In this document: one piece after another, positions 25,291 through 33,753 of the stretch | How the letters are laid out: the number at the start of each line of letters is the position of its first letter | Numbering within the stretch: position 1 is the stretch's first letter | Assembly: GCF_001544875.2 (NCBI RefSeq) | Contig: NZ_FCOA02000007.1 | Location: forward strand, 186,001 to 250,000 | Origin: Caballeronia hypogeia | GTDB lineage: Bacteria; Pseudomonadota; Gammaproteobacteria; Burkholderiales; Burkholderiaceae | Reading direction: 5' to 3' | DNA: 64,000 bases | Notes under the pieces: generated by a model | Database searches by the model: none | Told to the model about the DNA's origin: nothing | The model's input: only the letters and a program-made list of their open reading frames with translations | Position numbers and translations under genes: made by a program

Positions 25291-26568
25291 TCATTTTGAA
25301 GCAGTTAGAACATACTTTATCTCGCTAATAAGGCGCCCCAAAAACAGACTGGCGCCCTTGGCGAAATCAGTGCTTGCATACTGTGGATCTTCCGGGTCTC
25401 GCCATCGCAGGGTTCCTGAGAAGTCGCTGTATTCATACCGCTGGTCAATGCTCAATATGTTCTCTTTCAATTTTATTTTAAGAAACACCCGCTCATTTCT
25501 TTTTCCGGTAAAAACTCCTGGCATATTAATCCTGTCTCGAAGGCCCTTAATTGTCACATACGCCTCCTTGGACTCGATCGGCCCGGCAGGTTCGACACTT
25601 ATGCCCGAAATGCCCATGCGCAATAACGAGTTCCTTAAAAGGTCGATCACGAAGAAAGTATCCGAATTGGTTGTGGAGTCAAAGTTCTTGACTGAGCTCA
25701 GTGAAGAAGCTGATAGTGCGGTTGAAAGCCCGGCAAAACTACAGATCCGATAAAGGCCCGGAGAAGCAATGAATATGTAGTTCTTCGGCCCGTATTTGGA
25801 CTCTTCAAAATACATCACCATAGGCTGCTCGAAGCCGCAGCCGTTAGGGTCTCCAATAAGAGATATCTCGGTGGCCGGAACGCCTGATACAAGAGCAATT
25901 TCTAAAATGATGTCTTTGCCTACATCTGGCGACAAGACTCCTGCGTAGATCAGCTTCAATTTAAAGTATCGAGTTGGGATTGCTGCGGCTTGAATTAAAT
26001 TCTCTGCGGTGAAACGTAGGAGGTGGTTTTCGAGATATCTATAGCGAACGGAGCTTTCAATGCCCAATTGAACTAAGTCGGCCCTTGACCGCAGCTCATC
26101 TATTTCTTCGAGAGCGCGCTCCTTGTTATCGAGCTCGATTCTCACGATCGTCGGTTGCGGGTCCCCTTGGTTTGACTGTGCCAAGAGCCGTTTAGAAAAA
26201 ACCTTAGCCGCGGTAAACCGTATGTCTCGTTCGGTGAACAAATTGTCCTCTACCGAGGACTTCGCTAGATTGGTCGCATTCGCACAAAGAGGGATTGTTT
26301 CAAGCGGTGCCACGAAATAGGTGAATCCCGCGAGCGTTTCCCGCCTTACGATCTTGTCGTCGAATCCGGGATTAGCTAGGAGATATACGCTTGTCGCATT
26401 TTCTGGCGCGTCCAAATAATTCCGGGCAATCGCCTTCAAATTCACGTTATTGCAGATCTCTTTATCATTTTCGGCTTGGCTATCGAGCGGCGTTGCTTGA
26501 CCTACGGTGAGCCCGCACACGAGGATAAAGGTTGTGATGACGGCAACACAGCGGGAGTTGCGGAGCAT
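25291..26568 (-). CDS. Secreted protein, paralogue of 23839-25101, unknown family
   Basis: 425 residues from ATG 26568, with GAGG about 11 nt upstream; in-frame starts up to 26688 exist. Signal peptide MLRNSRCVAVITTFILVCG. It aligns by eye with its neighbour through the whole length: a P-G-F-D motif near 85, the YRYL block near 200, and the C-terminal RYEYSDFSGT and WRDPEDPQYA blocks. Several cysteines, possibly disulfide-bonded. No function can be named. AT-richer than the flanks. Confidence 0.75.
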   Translation of the reverse strand: MLRNSRCVAVITTFILVCGLTVGQATPLDSQAENDKEICNNVNLKAIARNYLDAPENATSVYLLANPGFDDKIVRRETLAGFTYFVAPLETIPLCANATNLAKSSVEDNLFTERDIRFTAAKVFSKRLLAQSNQGDPQPTIVRIELDNKERALEEIDELRSRADLVQLGIESSVRYRYLENHLLRFTAENLIQAAAIPTRYFKLKLIYAGVLSPDVGKDIILEIALVSGVPATEISLIGDPNGCGFEQPMVMYFEESKYGPKNYIFIASPGLYRICSFAGLSTALSASSLSSVKNFDSTTNSDTFFVIDLLRNSLLRMGISGISVEPAGPIESKEAYVTIKGLRDRINMPGVFTGKRNERVFLKIKLKENILSIDQRYEYSDFSGTLRWRDPEDPQYASTDFAKGASLFLGRLISEIKYVLTASK

Positions 26569-26951
26569 GGTCAGCCTCACAACGGCGGGAGATTTCAGAA
26601 GCATATCCCATCGCAAACACGTAACATGTGCGACCGCGGAAATAACTGTGCAATCTTCCGCAATGGGATCACTAGGCGCAGCGTGCACGCGTCGGATGAG
26701 GAGGGTTCCCTTACTTGCCTACTCGTCCGCTCCACGAAACGCATTCGATCAATCCCGGCCGGCGCGAACCGAGAAGCCAGGAAGTGGGCAGCCGCTGCCC
26801 CTCTGACGCGTCCGCTTCCCGCCATCGATTGAACCAGCGACGTTTGTGCGTTGCTCTCGTAGCGACTCGCGGGCGAATGACCGTTGTACCTTGGAACTGC
26901 CCGATTTGACAGAGATAGGTCGAGGGTCCGCTGGGGGTCGATAGCTGAAAG
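26569..26951. other. Intergenic region, 383 bp
   Basis: Several short frames, none with a good start or family. It should hold the promoter of the leftward secreted pair. No strong terminator seen. Confidence 0.4.
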
Positions 26952-27422
26952 TCAGGACCCGCTTTTGCGGTGGTCGGACCTCTCGTTTTTGACTTGCGCA
27001 CGTCTCACGCCCGCCCGACCGTTGGAGAACTGGGGATGTTCGGTCCAAGCAACAACCTCGGCCTCCATCTGCAACTTGAATTCGACTGCGCGTTCGACGG
27101 ATGCAACTGTGTCGACTTGCTCAGCAATGTCTGTCGGGATATCGCCGCCCGCGACGAGCACCGCCTTGCCGGTGATTTGCCACTCTTTCCTCGTGCCGTG
27201 GCATGTGAAAAAGAGGCTGAAGCCGGTTTCCGACAGCGGTTCATCCAAGGTGGCCTCGTCCGCCGAAACCAGATTGACCGACGAATGCGGGTCAAAAGAA
27301 GCGGTCCATAGCGTGGCGACGTCGAGCCGATCGGTGCCGAGGAGTTGTTCGGCACGGTCGAAACCCTCCCGCACCTTCGTAACGGTGCACGACAGAGGAT
27401 CAATAAGGTACGACCGAAACAT
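26952..27422 (-). CDS. Hypothetical protein
   Basis: 156 residues, soluble, with an N-terminal MFRSYLIDPLSCTVTKV segment that resembles small accessory proteins of plasmids, and a central FFTCHGTRKEW. The C-terminal 25 residues are charged. No domain is named with confidence. Confidence 0.55.
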   Translation of the reverse strand: MFRSYLIDPLSCTVTKVREGFDRAEQLLGTDRLDVATLWTASFDPHSSVNLVSADEATLDEPLSETGFSLFFTCHGTRKEWQITGKAVLVAGGDIPTDIAEQVDTVASVERAVEFKLQMEAEVVAWTEHPQFSNGRAGVRRAQVKNERSDHRKSGS

Positions 27423-27508
27423 GGCGCCTCCTCACCAGCGATGATTGCTGGGGGCTTGGTTGCCGACGGCGCCCGGACACTGCTGGGTCGCCGCCAGACA
27501 TTCGCGTC

Positions 27509-27721
27509 CTACTTGTCGCCGCTGCCGAGCTCGCTGTGCTTGTGCGAATGGGTCGCTGCGTGAACCAGCTCGTAGTGTGCTCCTTTGCCACTTCGGGTGG
27601 GCGGAAAGTGCTCGCCCTCGACGCAAGTCACCTCGAATGCCGTGGCACCGTCGCCTTCCTTGACGAGCTTGTAGATTCCTGACGTCTGGACTTTTTCGCC
27701 CGGCTTGTGTTGTTCAGCCAT
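27509..27721 (-). CDS. YjzC-like small protein
   Basis: 70 residues, starting MAEQHKPGEKVQTSGIY, then a strand-rich core with EVTCVEGEHFPPT and a His-rich tail. This matches the small YjzC-type family of about 60-70 residues, whose function is unknown. AAGGAG (27728-27733) precedes the start. Confidence 0.7.
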   Translation of the reverse strand: MAEQHKPGEKVQTSGIYKLVKEGDGATAFEVTCVEGEHFPPTRSGKGAHYELVHAATHSHKHSELGSGDK

Positions 27722-27779
27722 GTCTTTTCTCCTTAAGTTACGAGCAGTGACGGCCGAAGCAAACAGCGTTCCGGCCCGA

Positions 27780-29087
27780 TTAGTCGCGCCGGTGAAAGTA
27801 GCGATCGAGTAGGACCGTCGCGCTAGTGCCGTGGAGAATTACCGAGAGAACAATTGCTGCCAAGACGATCGGTCCGATCTCTAATGCGATCGGTTTTCCG
27901 GCTTGTTCGAGACAAAAAAGCAGGTAATAGAACGCGCTTACGCCGCGTAGCCCGAGCCAAGCGGACAGGAATCGCTGGTGGGAGTCCAACGAAGAACCGA
28001 TGAGCGACAGCGTCGTCCCGATCGGGCGGGCAATGAGAAACAGAAACAGCACCGGCCAGATCACGTACCAGTGCAGCATCTCTCGCGAATGCGCAGAGAC
28101 GACGCTGCCGATGAGCAGCATCAGACCCAGTTCAATGAACCGCTCCATCTCGACCGAAAAGCCCATCATCGACTCGGCCATATAGGCGTGTGCCAGTTCG
28201 GGATCTTTGGCGGCTTCTTCGCGCTCACCACGTTCGATTTCTTCCAACGCCTCGCTCGGCGCCTGGTCGCCGGTGGCCTTCATCTCCTGCCGTCGCACCG
28301 CGACGCCGGCGACGAACACCGCGATAAACGCGTAGCCGTCGACGATGAGCGTCGCACCATAGGCAAGGGCGACCAGCCCGAGCGCCAAAAATCCTTCCAG
28401 GCCGAGCGCATGGTCGTAGCGGGTCCGCAGCCTTGTGACAAGGGCGACGACTCCGGTGCCGAAAGCCCATCCGATGATGGCAGAGCTGGCCAGTCCCCAA
28501 AGGATCGCGAGAGCAAAAGTCCATGGATTGTCGCTGCCAAGGCTATGCACGCCGCACAGCGCGAGAGCGATGAAGACCATTGGAGAGGCCGCGCCGTCGT
28601 TGAGACCTCCTTCCGATGACAAGGCGAAACGCAACGGTTCATCGTCGCCCGCTTTCTCCACACGCAGTTCATTGGCCAGCACCGGATCAGTCGGCGCCAG
28701 CACAGAGGCGAGGAGGAGGGCAGGACCGGCGGCGAGACCAAGCCCCCAGCGTGCAGCCACGAACATGACCGCGATTGTGATGAGCATCGCGGGACCGGCA
28801 AGCCGCAGCGTCAATCTCCACAGCGAGTCGGTGAGTTCGATTCTCAGGTACATCCCAATGGCGAAGAGCGATACGACAAGACCGGCTTCGGTGAGAATGC
28901 GCAGGAGGTGGACGTCTTTCTCGACATTGGGCGTGAGTAGCCCGATGCAGGCTGGACCCAGCACGAATCCAACTGCGAGGTACACCATCGCGCCGGTCAT
29001 CGGCAGGCGCTCGACGATCTTCCTCCCGACCGCCATCAAAACGAGTAGCGCGCCAACGATAAGGAACCACACCGCTTCAATGGTCAA
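27780..29087 (-). CDS. CPA-family cation/proton antiporter
   Basis: 435 residues with about 11-12 transmembrane helices. Signature blocks are APTDPVLANELRV (near 130) and SEGGLNDGAASP (near 160), typical of Na+(K+)/H+ exchangers where the acidic residues carry ions. It begins 11 bp beyond the stop of the MerR-TPR gene, which overlaps Ku, so the three are likely one leftward unit. It would extrude cations in exchange for protons, a stress function. Confidence 0.88.
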   Translation of the reverse strand: MTIEAVWFLIVGALLVLMAVGRKIVERLPMTGAMVYLAVGFVLGPACIGLLTPNVEKDVHLLRILTEAGLVVSLFAIGMYLRIELTDSLWRLTLRLAGPAMLITIAVMFVAARWGLGLAAGPALLLASVLAPTDPVLANELRVEKAGDDEPLRFALSSEGGLNDGAASPMVFIALALCGVHSLGSDNPWTFALAILWGLASSAIIGWAFGTGVVALVTRLRTRYDHALGLEGFLALGLVALAYGATLIVDGYAFIAVFVAGVAVRRQEMKATGDQAPSEALEEIERGEREEAAKDPELAHAYMAESMMGFSVEMERFIELGLMLLIGSVVSAHSREMLHWYVIWPVLFLFLIARPIGTTLSLIGSSLDSHQRFLSAWLGLRGVSAFYYLLFCLEQAGKPIALEIGPIVLAAIVLSVILHGTSATVLLDRYFHRRD

Positions 29088-29098
29088 TGCGGCCTCGT

Positions 29099-29929
29099 CT
29101 AATCTTTTTGCAGTCTGCGAAACGAATTGAAGTGCCGAATCGCCTTGGTTGCCTCGCCAAGCTCCTCGTGAATCCGGGCGGCATTGAAATGTGCGTCAGC
29201 GAAGTCGGGCGCGCGGGCGATACAAGCCTGATAGGCCTCGAGCGCTTGGCGCAATTGGCCGGAGTCTTCCAATGCGACGCCGATATTGAAGTGCAATACC
29301 GGATCGTCCGGTCGGAAGCGAAGGGCGTCTCGGTACACTGCGATGGCGTCAGAGTATCGTTCCGCCTCGAAAAGGATGCAGCCCAGGTTGAGTGACGCGT
29401 CCGTGTAATCGGGCGCCGCTTCGAGCGCATCGCGGTAGGCCGCCTCCGCGGCATCCAAGTCCGCGTCCTCGAGCGCGCGAGCTCGAAAGAACAACTCGTC
29501 GGCGGTCTCCTCGTACCTCTGCTGTCGCGGTTGCGCCAGCGAGGCAACTTCCCCGCACGCGGGGCGCGGCTCGAAGTCCAGCAGCAACTGGCCCGATTCG
29601 GCATCCCATTCCCGGCTGGCGCCGTCACGCACGGCGACACGCGCTCCCACTGCAGCAATTCGAACACCGGTGAGCGAGCCTTCTCGCGCCCAACTTTTTT
29701 CAAGGTGGCCGAGCGCGCGAACGATCTTCATCGGCGAAACGCCGGCGACTCTCAGCGAATGCGCCGTGCGCAGCATCACAACGTCCTGGAAGCTGAAACG
29801 CCGCTCGCGACGCGCGCCGGCCGAGGGAGAGATGAAACCCGCCGAAATGAGCCGTTCGACGACGCTACGCGAGATCCCGAGCATCCGCTGGACTTCGCGC
29901 AGGCTGTAACCGCTGTCGCGCATTGTCAC
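29099..29929 (-). CDS. MerR-type HTH regulator fused to TPR repeats
   Basis: 276 residues starting at a GTG that overlaps the Ku stop by 3 bp. The N-terminal winged helix-turn-helix (about 5-70: YSLREVQRMLGISRSVV) binds DNA; at the C-terminus at least three tetratricopeptide-like repeats (about 140-270; for example LGCILFEAERYSDAIAVYRD and FNIGVALEDSGQLRQALEAY) mediate protein contacts. The middle (about 80-130) is linker. The combination suggests regulation through a partner protein rather than a small ligand. It is between Ku and the antiporter; its targets are unknown. Confidence 0.82.
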   Translation of the reverse strand: MTMRDSGYSLREVQRMLGISRSVVERLISAGFISPSAGARRERRFSFQDVVMLRTAHSLRVAGVSPMKIVRALGHLEKSWAREGSLTGVRIAAVGARVAVRDGASREWDAESGQLLLDFEPRPACGEVASLAQPRQQRYEETADELFFRARALEDADLDAAEAAYRDALEAAPDYTDASLNLGCILFEAERYSDAIAVYRDALRFRPDDPVLHFNIGVALEDSGQLRQALEAYQACIARAPDFADAHFNAARIHEELGEATKAIRHFNSFRRLQKD

Positions 29930-30861
29930 TTTCGGGTGCCGGTCTTGCGTGCGGGCGCCGGTTGCTCTTCGGTCGTGGCACGGCGCACTGCGCGCCTCTT
30001 CGTCGGAGGTGGCGTTTCGGCAGTCTCAACGGGCTTCGCAGCCTTGCCGGCCGCGGCGCGCGGGGCTGCACGGCCCTCCGCTTGTGGCTTTTTCTTCAGG
30101 CTGGCGCGTAGCGCTTCCACCAGGTCGATCACTTGTGCCCCCGGGTGCTCGATGTGGGGCGCGGCGGTGATCTTGTTGCCGGCGATCTTCTTGTCGATCT
30201 CGGCGAGGATGCGCTCCTTTTCTTCGTCCTTGTACGCGGCCGCGTCGTAGCTGTCGACGCGGTACTGCTCGATCAGTTGCTCGGCGAGCTGTAGCTCCGT
30301 CGGCTGAATATCAGTCTCTTCGATGCCGATATCGGCCTGGGAACGGACTTCGTCGGCGTAGAGCAAGGTTTGGAGGATCAAGCCGTCGTTGCCGGCGCGC
30401 ACCTGCACCATGTGCTGTTTGCCCTTCCAGGTCCAGCGCGCTACGGCGCACGTGCCGCTGTCCTTGATGGCTTCCTGCAGCAGCCGGTACGGTTTTCCGC
30501 CGCGCTTGTCGGGGGCGAGGTAGTAGGCCTTGTCGAGATAAATCGGGTCGATCGCCTCGGTTGGCACAAACGACACAATGTCGATCGTGTGGCTCGCGCT
30601 AGCTTCCAGCGCCTCCAGTTCCGACTTCTCGAAGATCACGTACTTCTCTTTCTCGAACTCGTAGCCCTTGACCATATCGGCGCGCTCGACGACCTTCCCG
30701 TCGTGCGGGCAGACGTACTGCTGTTTGAGCCGGGTGCCGCACTCTTTATGCATCAGGTTGAAACCGACGCCGGACTTGCTCTCGGTGGCCGTGTAGACCT
30801 TCACCGGCACAGAGACGAGACCGAAACTCAGCGTCATTGAAGCGATCGAGCGGGCAGCCAT
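29926..30861 (-). CDS. ku: Ku DNA-end-binding protein
   Basis: 311 residues. The Ku core occupies about 1-265: the N-terminal MAARSIASMTLSFGLVSVPV strand, VCPHDGKVVERADMVKGYE and YYLAPDKRGGKPYRLL. The tail (about 265-311) is K/R/P/A-rich and probably contacts DNA or LigD. It binds DNA ends as a ring-shaped homodimer and recruits LigD for non-homologous end joining. The start at 30861 heads the unit with MerR-TPR and antiporter. Confidence 0.93.
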   Translation of the reverse strand: MAARSIASMTLSFGLVSVPVKVYTATESKSGVGFNLMHKECGTRLKQQYVCPHDGKVVERADMVKGYEFEKEKYVIFEKSELEALEASASHTIDIVSFVPTEAIDPIYLDKAYYLAPDKRGGKPYRLLQEAIKDSGTCAVARWTWKGKQHMVQVRAGNDGLILQTLLYADEVRSQADIGIEETDIQPTELQLAEQLIEQYRVDSYDAAAYKDEEKERILAEIDKKIAGNKITAAPHIEHPGAQVIDLVEALRASLKKKPQAEGRAAPRAAAGKAAKPVETAETPPPTKRRAVRRATTEEQPAPARKTGTRK

Positions 30862-31052
30862 AAGAAACCTCTCGCGTAGGTTATCTGGCCGGCCACAGTC
30901 GATGCCGCTCTTGGCGGCACAACGCAGTCACGCGGCAAGGCCAACGGGCGTTCTGTGCAAATCGGGTGCCACGCCGCTGACCCCAGTTGCGGCAACGGCA
31001 AGGCGGGCGCCGCTGCGCCTCCGTGTATATTTTCGCAACGGAGGGCAAAAAA
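30862..31052. promoter_or_regulatory. Divergent promoter region of ku and HMCES/YedK
   Basis: About 190 bp between two divergent genes, no gene in it. A CTGTGCA sequence at 30953 is a weak half-site only; no complete LexA-type box is visible. Confidence 0.4.
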
Positions 31053-31763
31053 GTGTGCACGAGCTACGAGTCTAATCCGAAAGACGCGTTTGACGTCTTC
31101 AGTCTGTTCCCGGTGCCGAACTTCGATTACAAGCCGGAAATCTACAAGGACTATGCTGCGCCGATCTTCCGCCGCGTCGACGGTGAGTATTTGACTGACG
31201 CCGCGACGTTCGGCATGGTCCCGCGCAGGTTCATCCCGCAGGGCGTGAAAGCATTCGATACGATGAACGCGCGCTCCGAGTCAGTCGGCCAGAAGACGAG
31301 TTTTCGCACCGCCTGGAACAAGCTGCAATTCGCGCTGATCCCCTGTCGCCGGTTCTACGAGCCGGACTATGAGACTGGCAAGGCAGTGCGCTGGCGAATC
31401 GGCATGGCCGATGGCGCGCCGCTCGCGATCGCTGGGCTTTGGCGTGCATGGAAAGATCCGGCCGATGGCTCAACCAGCCTGTCGATGACGATGTTGACAG
31501 TCAACGCCGACGATCACCCGCTGATGAAGCGGTTCCATAGGCCGGGAGCGGAAAAGAGGTCGGTTGTCATCATCCCGCCGACGGAATATGAAGACTGGCT
31601 GTCTTGCAAGAGCACGGACGAAGCGCGCTCGTTCCTGCAGCTTTATCCGGTTGAGGCGATGCACGCGGAGCCGTTTCCTCTACCGCCCCGAACCGCCAAG
31701 CCGAAGGCAACGCCTAACGTTGATCTGGCGCAAGCATCCCTTCTTGCGGATGACGGCGGCTGA
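31053..31763 (+). CDS. HMCES/YedK-type abasic-site cross-linking protein
   Basis: 236 residues starting at GTG 31053 (ACGGAGGG 7 nt upstream), which puts the catalytic cysteine at position 2 after removal of the first residue, as the family requires. Other expected residues are present: NARSES (Asn), YEP (Glu) and HPLMKRFH (His). The protein binds covalently to abasic sites in single-stranded DNA and protects them from breakage. It is divergent from ku, consistent with a repair cluster. The same frame extends upstream to 30987 but that would bury the cysteine, so I rejected that start. Confidence 0.9.
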   Translation: MCTSYESNPKDAFDVFSLFPVPNFDYKPEIYKDYAAPIFRRVDGEYLTDAATFGMVPRRFIPQGVKAFDTMNARSESVGQKTSFRTAWNKLQFALIPCRRFYEPDYETGKAVRWRIGMADGAPLAIAGLWRAWKDPADGSTSLSMTMLTVNADDHPLMKRFHRPGAEKRSVVIIPPTEYEDWLSCKSTDEARSFLQLYPVEAMHAEPFPLPPRTAKPKATPNVDLAQASLLADDGG

Positions 31764-31805
31764 TCGAGGCAGAAGATACTTGTATCCACAACATGGAGAA
31801 AGGCG

Positions 31806-31994
31806 ATGCCTACTTATCGAGCGGCATATGTTCCGCCGGAAGTTGGTTCGAATGGCGTCGGCGTGCTGCTGACGACGCAAGAGCATTCGACTTTGACTGA
31901 CGATGAGCTGATGGCAGTCGCGCTCAGGTGGCGGCTGCCAATGACGTGGAAGGCGAAATTGTCATCGGCGAGTGGAGAGAGTGATGTGACATAG
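31806..31994 (+). CDS. Small hypothetical protein
   Basis: 62 residues, ATG 31806 with GGAGAAAGG 3-11 nt upstream. First part YRAAYVPPEVG, second part a short helix with MTWKAK. No recognised family. Confidence 0.5.
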   Translation: MPTYRAAYVPPEVGSNGVGVLLTTQEHSTLTDDELMAVALRWRLPMTWKAKLSSASGESDVT

Positions 31995-32056
31995 ACGTCG
32001 CGTCGTCGATGGCACCAAACACGGGGGCGAAGAGCCCGAACTTTGACGCTGAACGG

Positions 32057-32215
32057 TCATAGCATCGTTTCTTCGTCGAAATGCGGGTCGACGACGTAGC
32101 AACCAGCGCGGCCGGCAACGGCCACTGGGCGTTCGCGAAGTGAGTACTTGAACGTCTGCCACGTAATCCGTCGTCGCAACAGAAGCCGTCCAGCGTTGAA
32201 TGCGTAGCGCATCAT
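32057..32215 (-). CDS. Possible small protein
   Basis: 52 residues (MMRYAFNAGRLLLRRRI... WQTFKYSLRERP), starting at the double ATG at 32215/32212; the ribosome binding site is weak. Basic, with regular coding-like codon use and a DPHFDEE end. No family recognised. Confidence 0.45.
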   Translation of the reverse strand: MMRYAFNAGRLLLRRRITWQTFKYSLRERPVAVAGRAGCYVVDPHFDEETML

Positions 32216-32278
32216 CGTACCTGTCTAACAGTAAGGCCGACGCGAAGCTCCCGCCCGGCGGCGGCCATAAGAGATGCT

Positions 32279-32473
32279 TTAGGCGCGGCTACCGAGCGCG
32301 CGCTCGATCTTGCGATCTGTCTTGTACTGGCCGAGTGCGAAAACGGACCAGATAGCGGCGGGAATCCAGCCGATCAGGGTGATCTGCAACAGAAAGCAGA
32401 TGATTCCGGCGATCGGACGGCCGATCGTGAAGAACTGGAGCCACGGAATGATGATGGCGAGAAAGAGGCGCAT
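32279..32473 (-). CDS. YqaE/Pmp3-family membrane peptide
   Basis: 64 residues with two transmembrane helices (about 1-25, with FTIGRPIAG, and 28-48, with LIGWIPAAIWS) and a basic tail. This matches the Pmp3/YqaE family, small inner-membrane proteins induced by salt or envelope stress. A GGAAG site precedes the start at 32473. Confidence 0.8.
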   Translation of the reverse strand: MRLFLAIIIPWLQFFTIGRPIAGIICFLLQITLIGWIPAAIWSVFALGQYKTDRKIERALGSRA

Positions 32474-32573
32474 GTGAGCTTCCTTTGATGGTTCGATGAG
32501 ACAGGTATAACGGCCAACCTAAACGGGTCCTTAACTGGGCGGAACGATGTGCTGCCTTGCGCCCTTAGCTCGA

Positions 32574-33395
32574 TCAGTTGACGACCAGAGCGCCACCGTT
32601 GCCGAGCCCGCCCTTGACGTTCTGCGCGCGGTACTGGCGAACCGCACCAACGAGGTTGTTGAGCGAGTCGGTGAATGCGGCGACCACGACCTTGCCTTGC
32701 GCCGTGCGTGCATAAGCACCGCCGCCCGCACCGCCTGCGCCGCCGAAGCCGCCGGCGAACACGCCGGAGAGCATGCCGTAGTCGACATTGCGCGCCGACC
32801 CTTCAGCGGCCGCGAGTTGGACGCTGGACCGGTTATCGACGAGCGTCAGCATGGTCGACGCTTCCTGTGCCTTCATCGTGCCGGCGGCACCGGCGAGCAC
32901 ACCGCCAACCACGGGCACGAATGCGAGCAGGCCCGCTGCCCCACCGCCCGCGTCGCGGTTGCTGAATGTCACAGTCGGGCTGATCGTGTAGTCGGCTGCG
33001 ACCATCTGGCCTTTGTGCATCTTTGAGGTCTTGCGCAGTTCGCCCGACGCTTTCAGCGAGCGCTCGCCCATCGCGGTGCCGAGCGCGCGGCCGCGATCGA
33101 CGATCACGAAGCAGTTGCTTTGCTGAACGAGCAGCTTCAGGACGGGCACCGTCGATCCGAGCTGGTATTGACCAGTGAGAAGGCCGTACCACGGCGCTTC
33201 CGTATCCTCGACGATGGCGACGGTGCCGAGCGGCGCGGTGCAGTGTTGGAGGCCCGCGCTTGCGTTCTGCGACGCTTCGCCAGCAGCGGAGCCGGTCGCT
33301 GTCGTCTTGGCGGATTGCGCGCCCATCTGCATTTCGGAGCAAGCGGAGAGGGCAAAAACAGACAGGGCGGCGACGCCGATCATTTTGAGCTTCAT
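32574..33395 (-). CDS. CsgG/LpoB-like lipoprotein
   Basis: 273 residues. Signal peptide with lipobox L-S-A-C (residues about 16-19). The mature protein has a region resembling CsgG/HfaB: PVLKLLVQQSNCFVIVDRG, then GQMVAADYTISPTVTFSN, and a Gly-rich segment (about 205-230). Such proteins sit in the outer membrane and assemble or support surface or envelope structures. The start is followed at 8-12 nt by GAGGAAAC (RC). Exact partner unknown. Confidence 0.7.
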   Translation of the reverse strand: MKLKMIGVAALSVFALSACSEMQMGAQSAKTTATGSAAGEASQNASAGLQHCTAPLGTVAIVEDTEAPWYGLLTGQYQLGSTVPVLKLLVQQSNCFVIVDRGRALGTAMGERSLKASGELRKTSKMHKGQMVAADYTISPTVTFSNRDAGGGAAGLLAFVPVVGGVLAGAAGTMKAQEASTMLTLVDNRSSVQLAAAEGSARNVDYGMLSGVFAGGFGGAGGAGGGAYARTAQGKVVVAAFTDSLNNLVGAVRQYRAQNVKGGLGNGGALVVN

Positions 33396-33570
33396 GTTTC
33401 CTCGTTGTATTCGTGAGTTTTCATTTATGGCGCAACGGCCGATTGAGCCAGCAGCGGTTGCGTTACCACGCAGACGCTTTCATGAGCGAAGACAAGGCTA
33501 CCGACCGTTGACGGGTGTCGGATTTGGAAAGACGCGCGTTTTTGAGCGTCTTTTCGTTTTCTGCGGTTGT
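33396..33570. other. Intergenic region with hairpin
   Basis: GAAAGACGC ... GCGTCTTTTC lies at about 33528-33558, a terminator-like hairpin with a T-rich loop and tail, between convergent or co-directional genes. A near-identical hairpin occurs at 38489-38518. Confidence 0.5.
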
Positions 33571-33753
33571 CTAACGCCAGCGGCGCTCGAGCGGGGTCAC
33601 TCGCCACCACACGCCATCAAGGCTCGATGCTTGTGCGCGGATGCGACGCATCGCCCCGCGCTTTACCATCAGTCCGCCGTCCTTGACGAAACCCAGGGCT
33701 TTCAATGCCTCCGTGGTGTAGCGCTTTCTCAGCGTTGCGTAGATGCGCGTCAT
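33571..33753 (-). CDS. Small basic hypothetical protein
   Basis: 60 residues, rich in R and K (MTRIYATLRKRYTTEALKAL), no domain. Its start overlaps the stop of the upstream membrane protein by 4 bp (ATGA type), indicating coupling. Confidence 0.55.
   Translation of the reverse strand: MTRIYATLRKRYTTEALKALGFVKDGGLMVKRGAMRRIRAQASSLDGVWWRVTPLERRWR

Noticed and set aside
30987-31052. Upstream extension of the HMCES/YedK gene
   Set aside because: It would bury the catalytic cysteine; the GTG at 31053 puts it at position 2 and has a good site.
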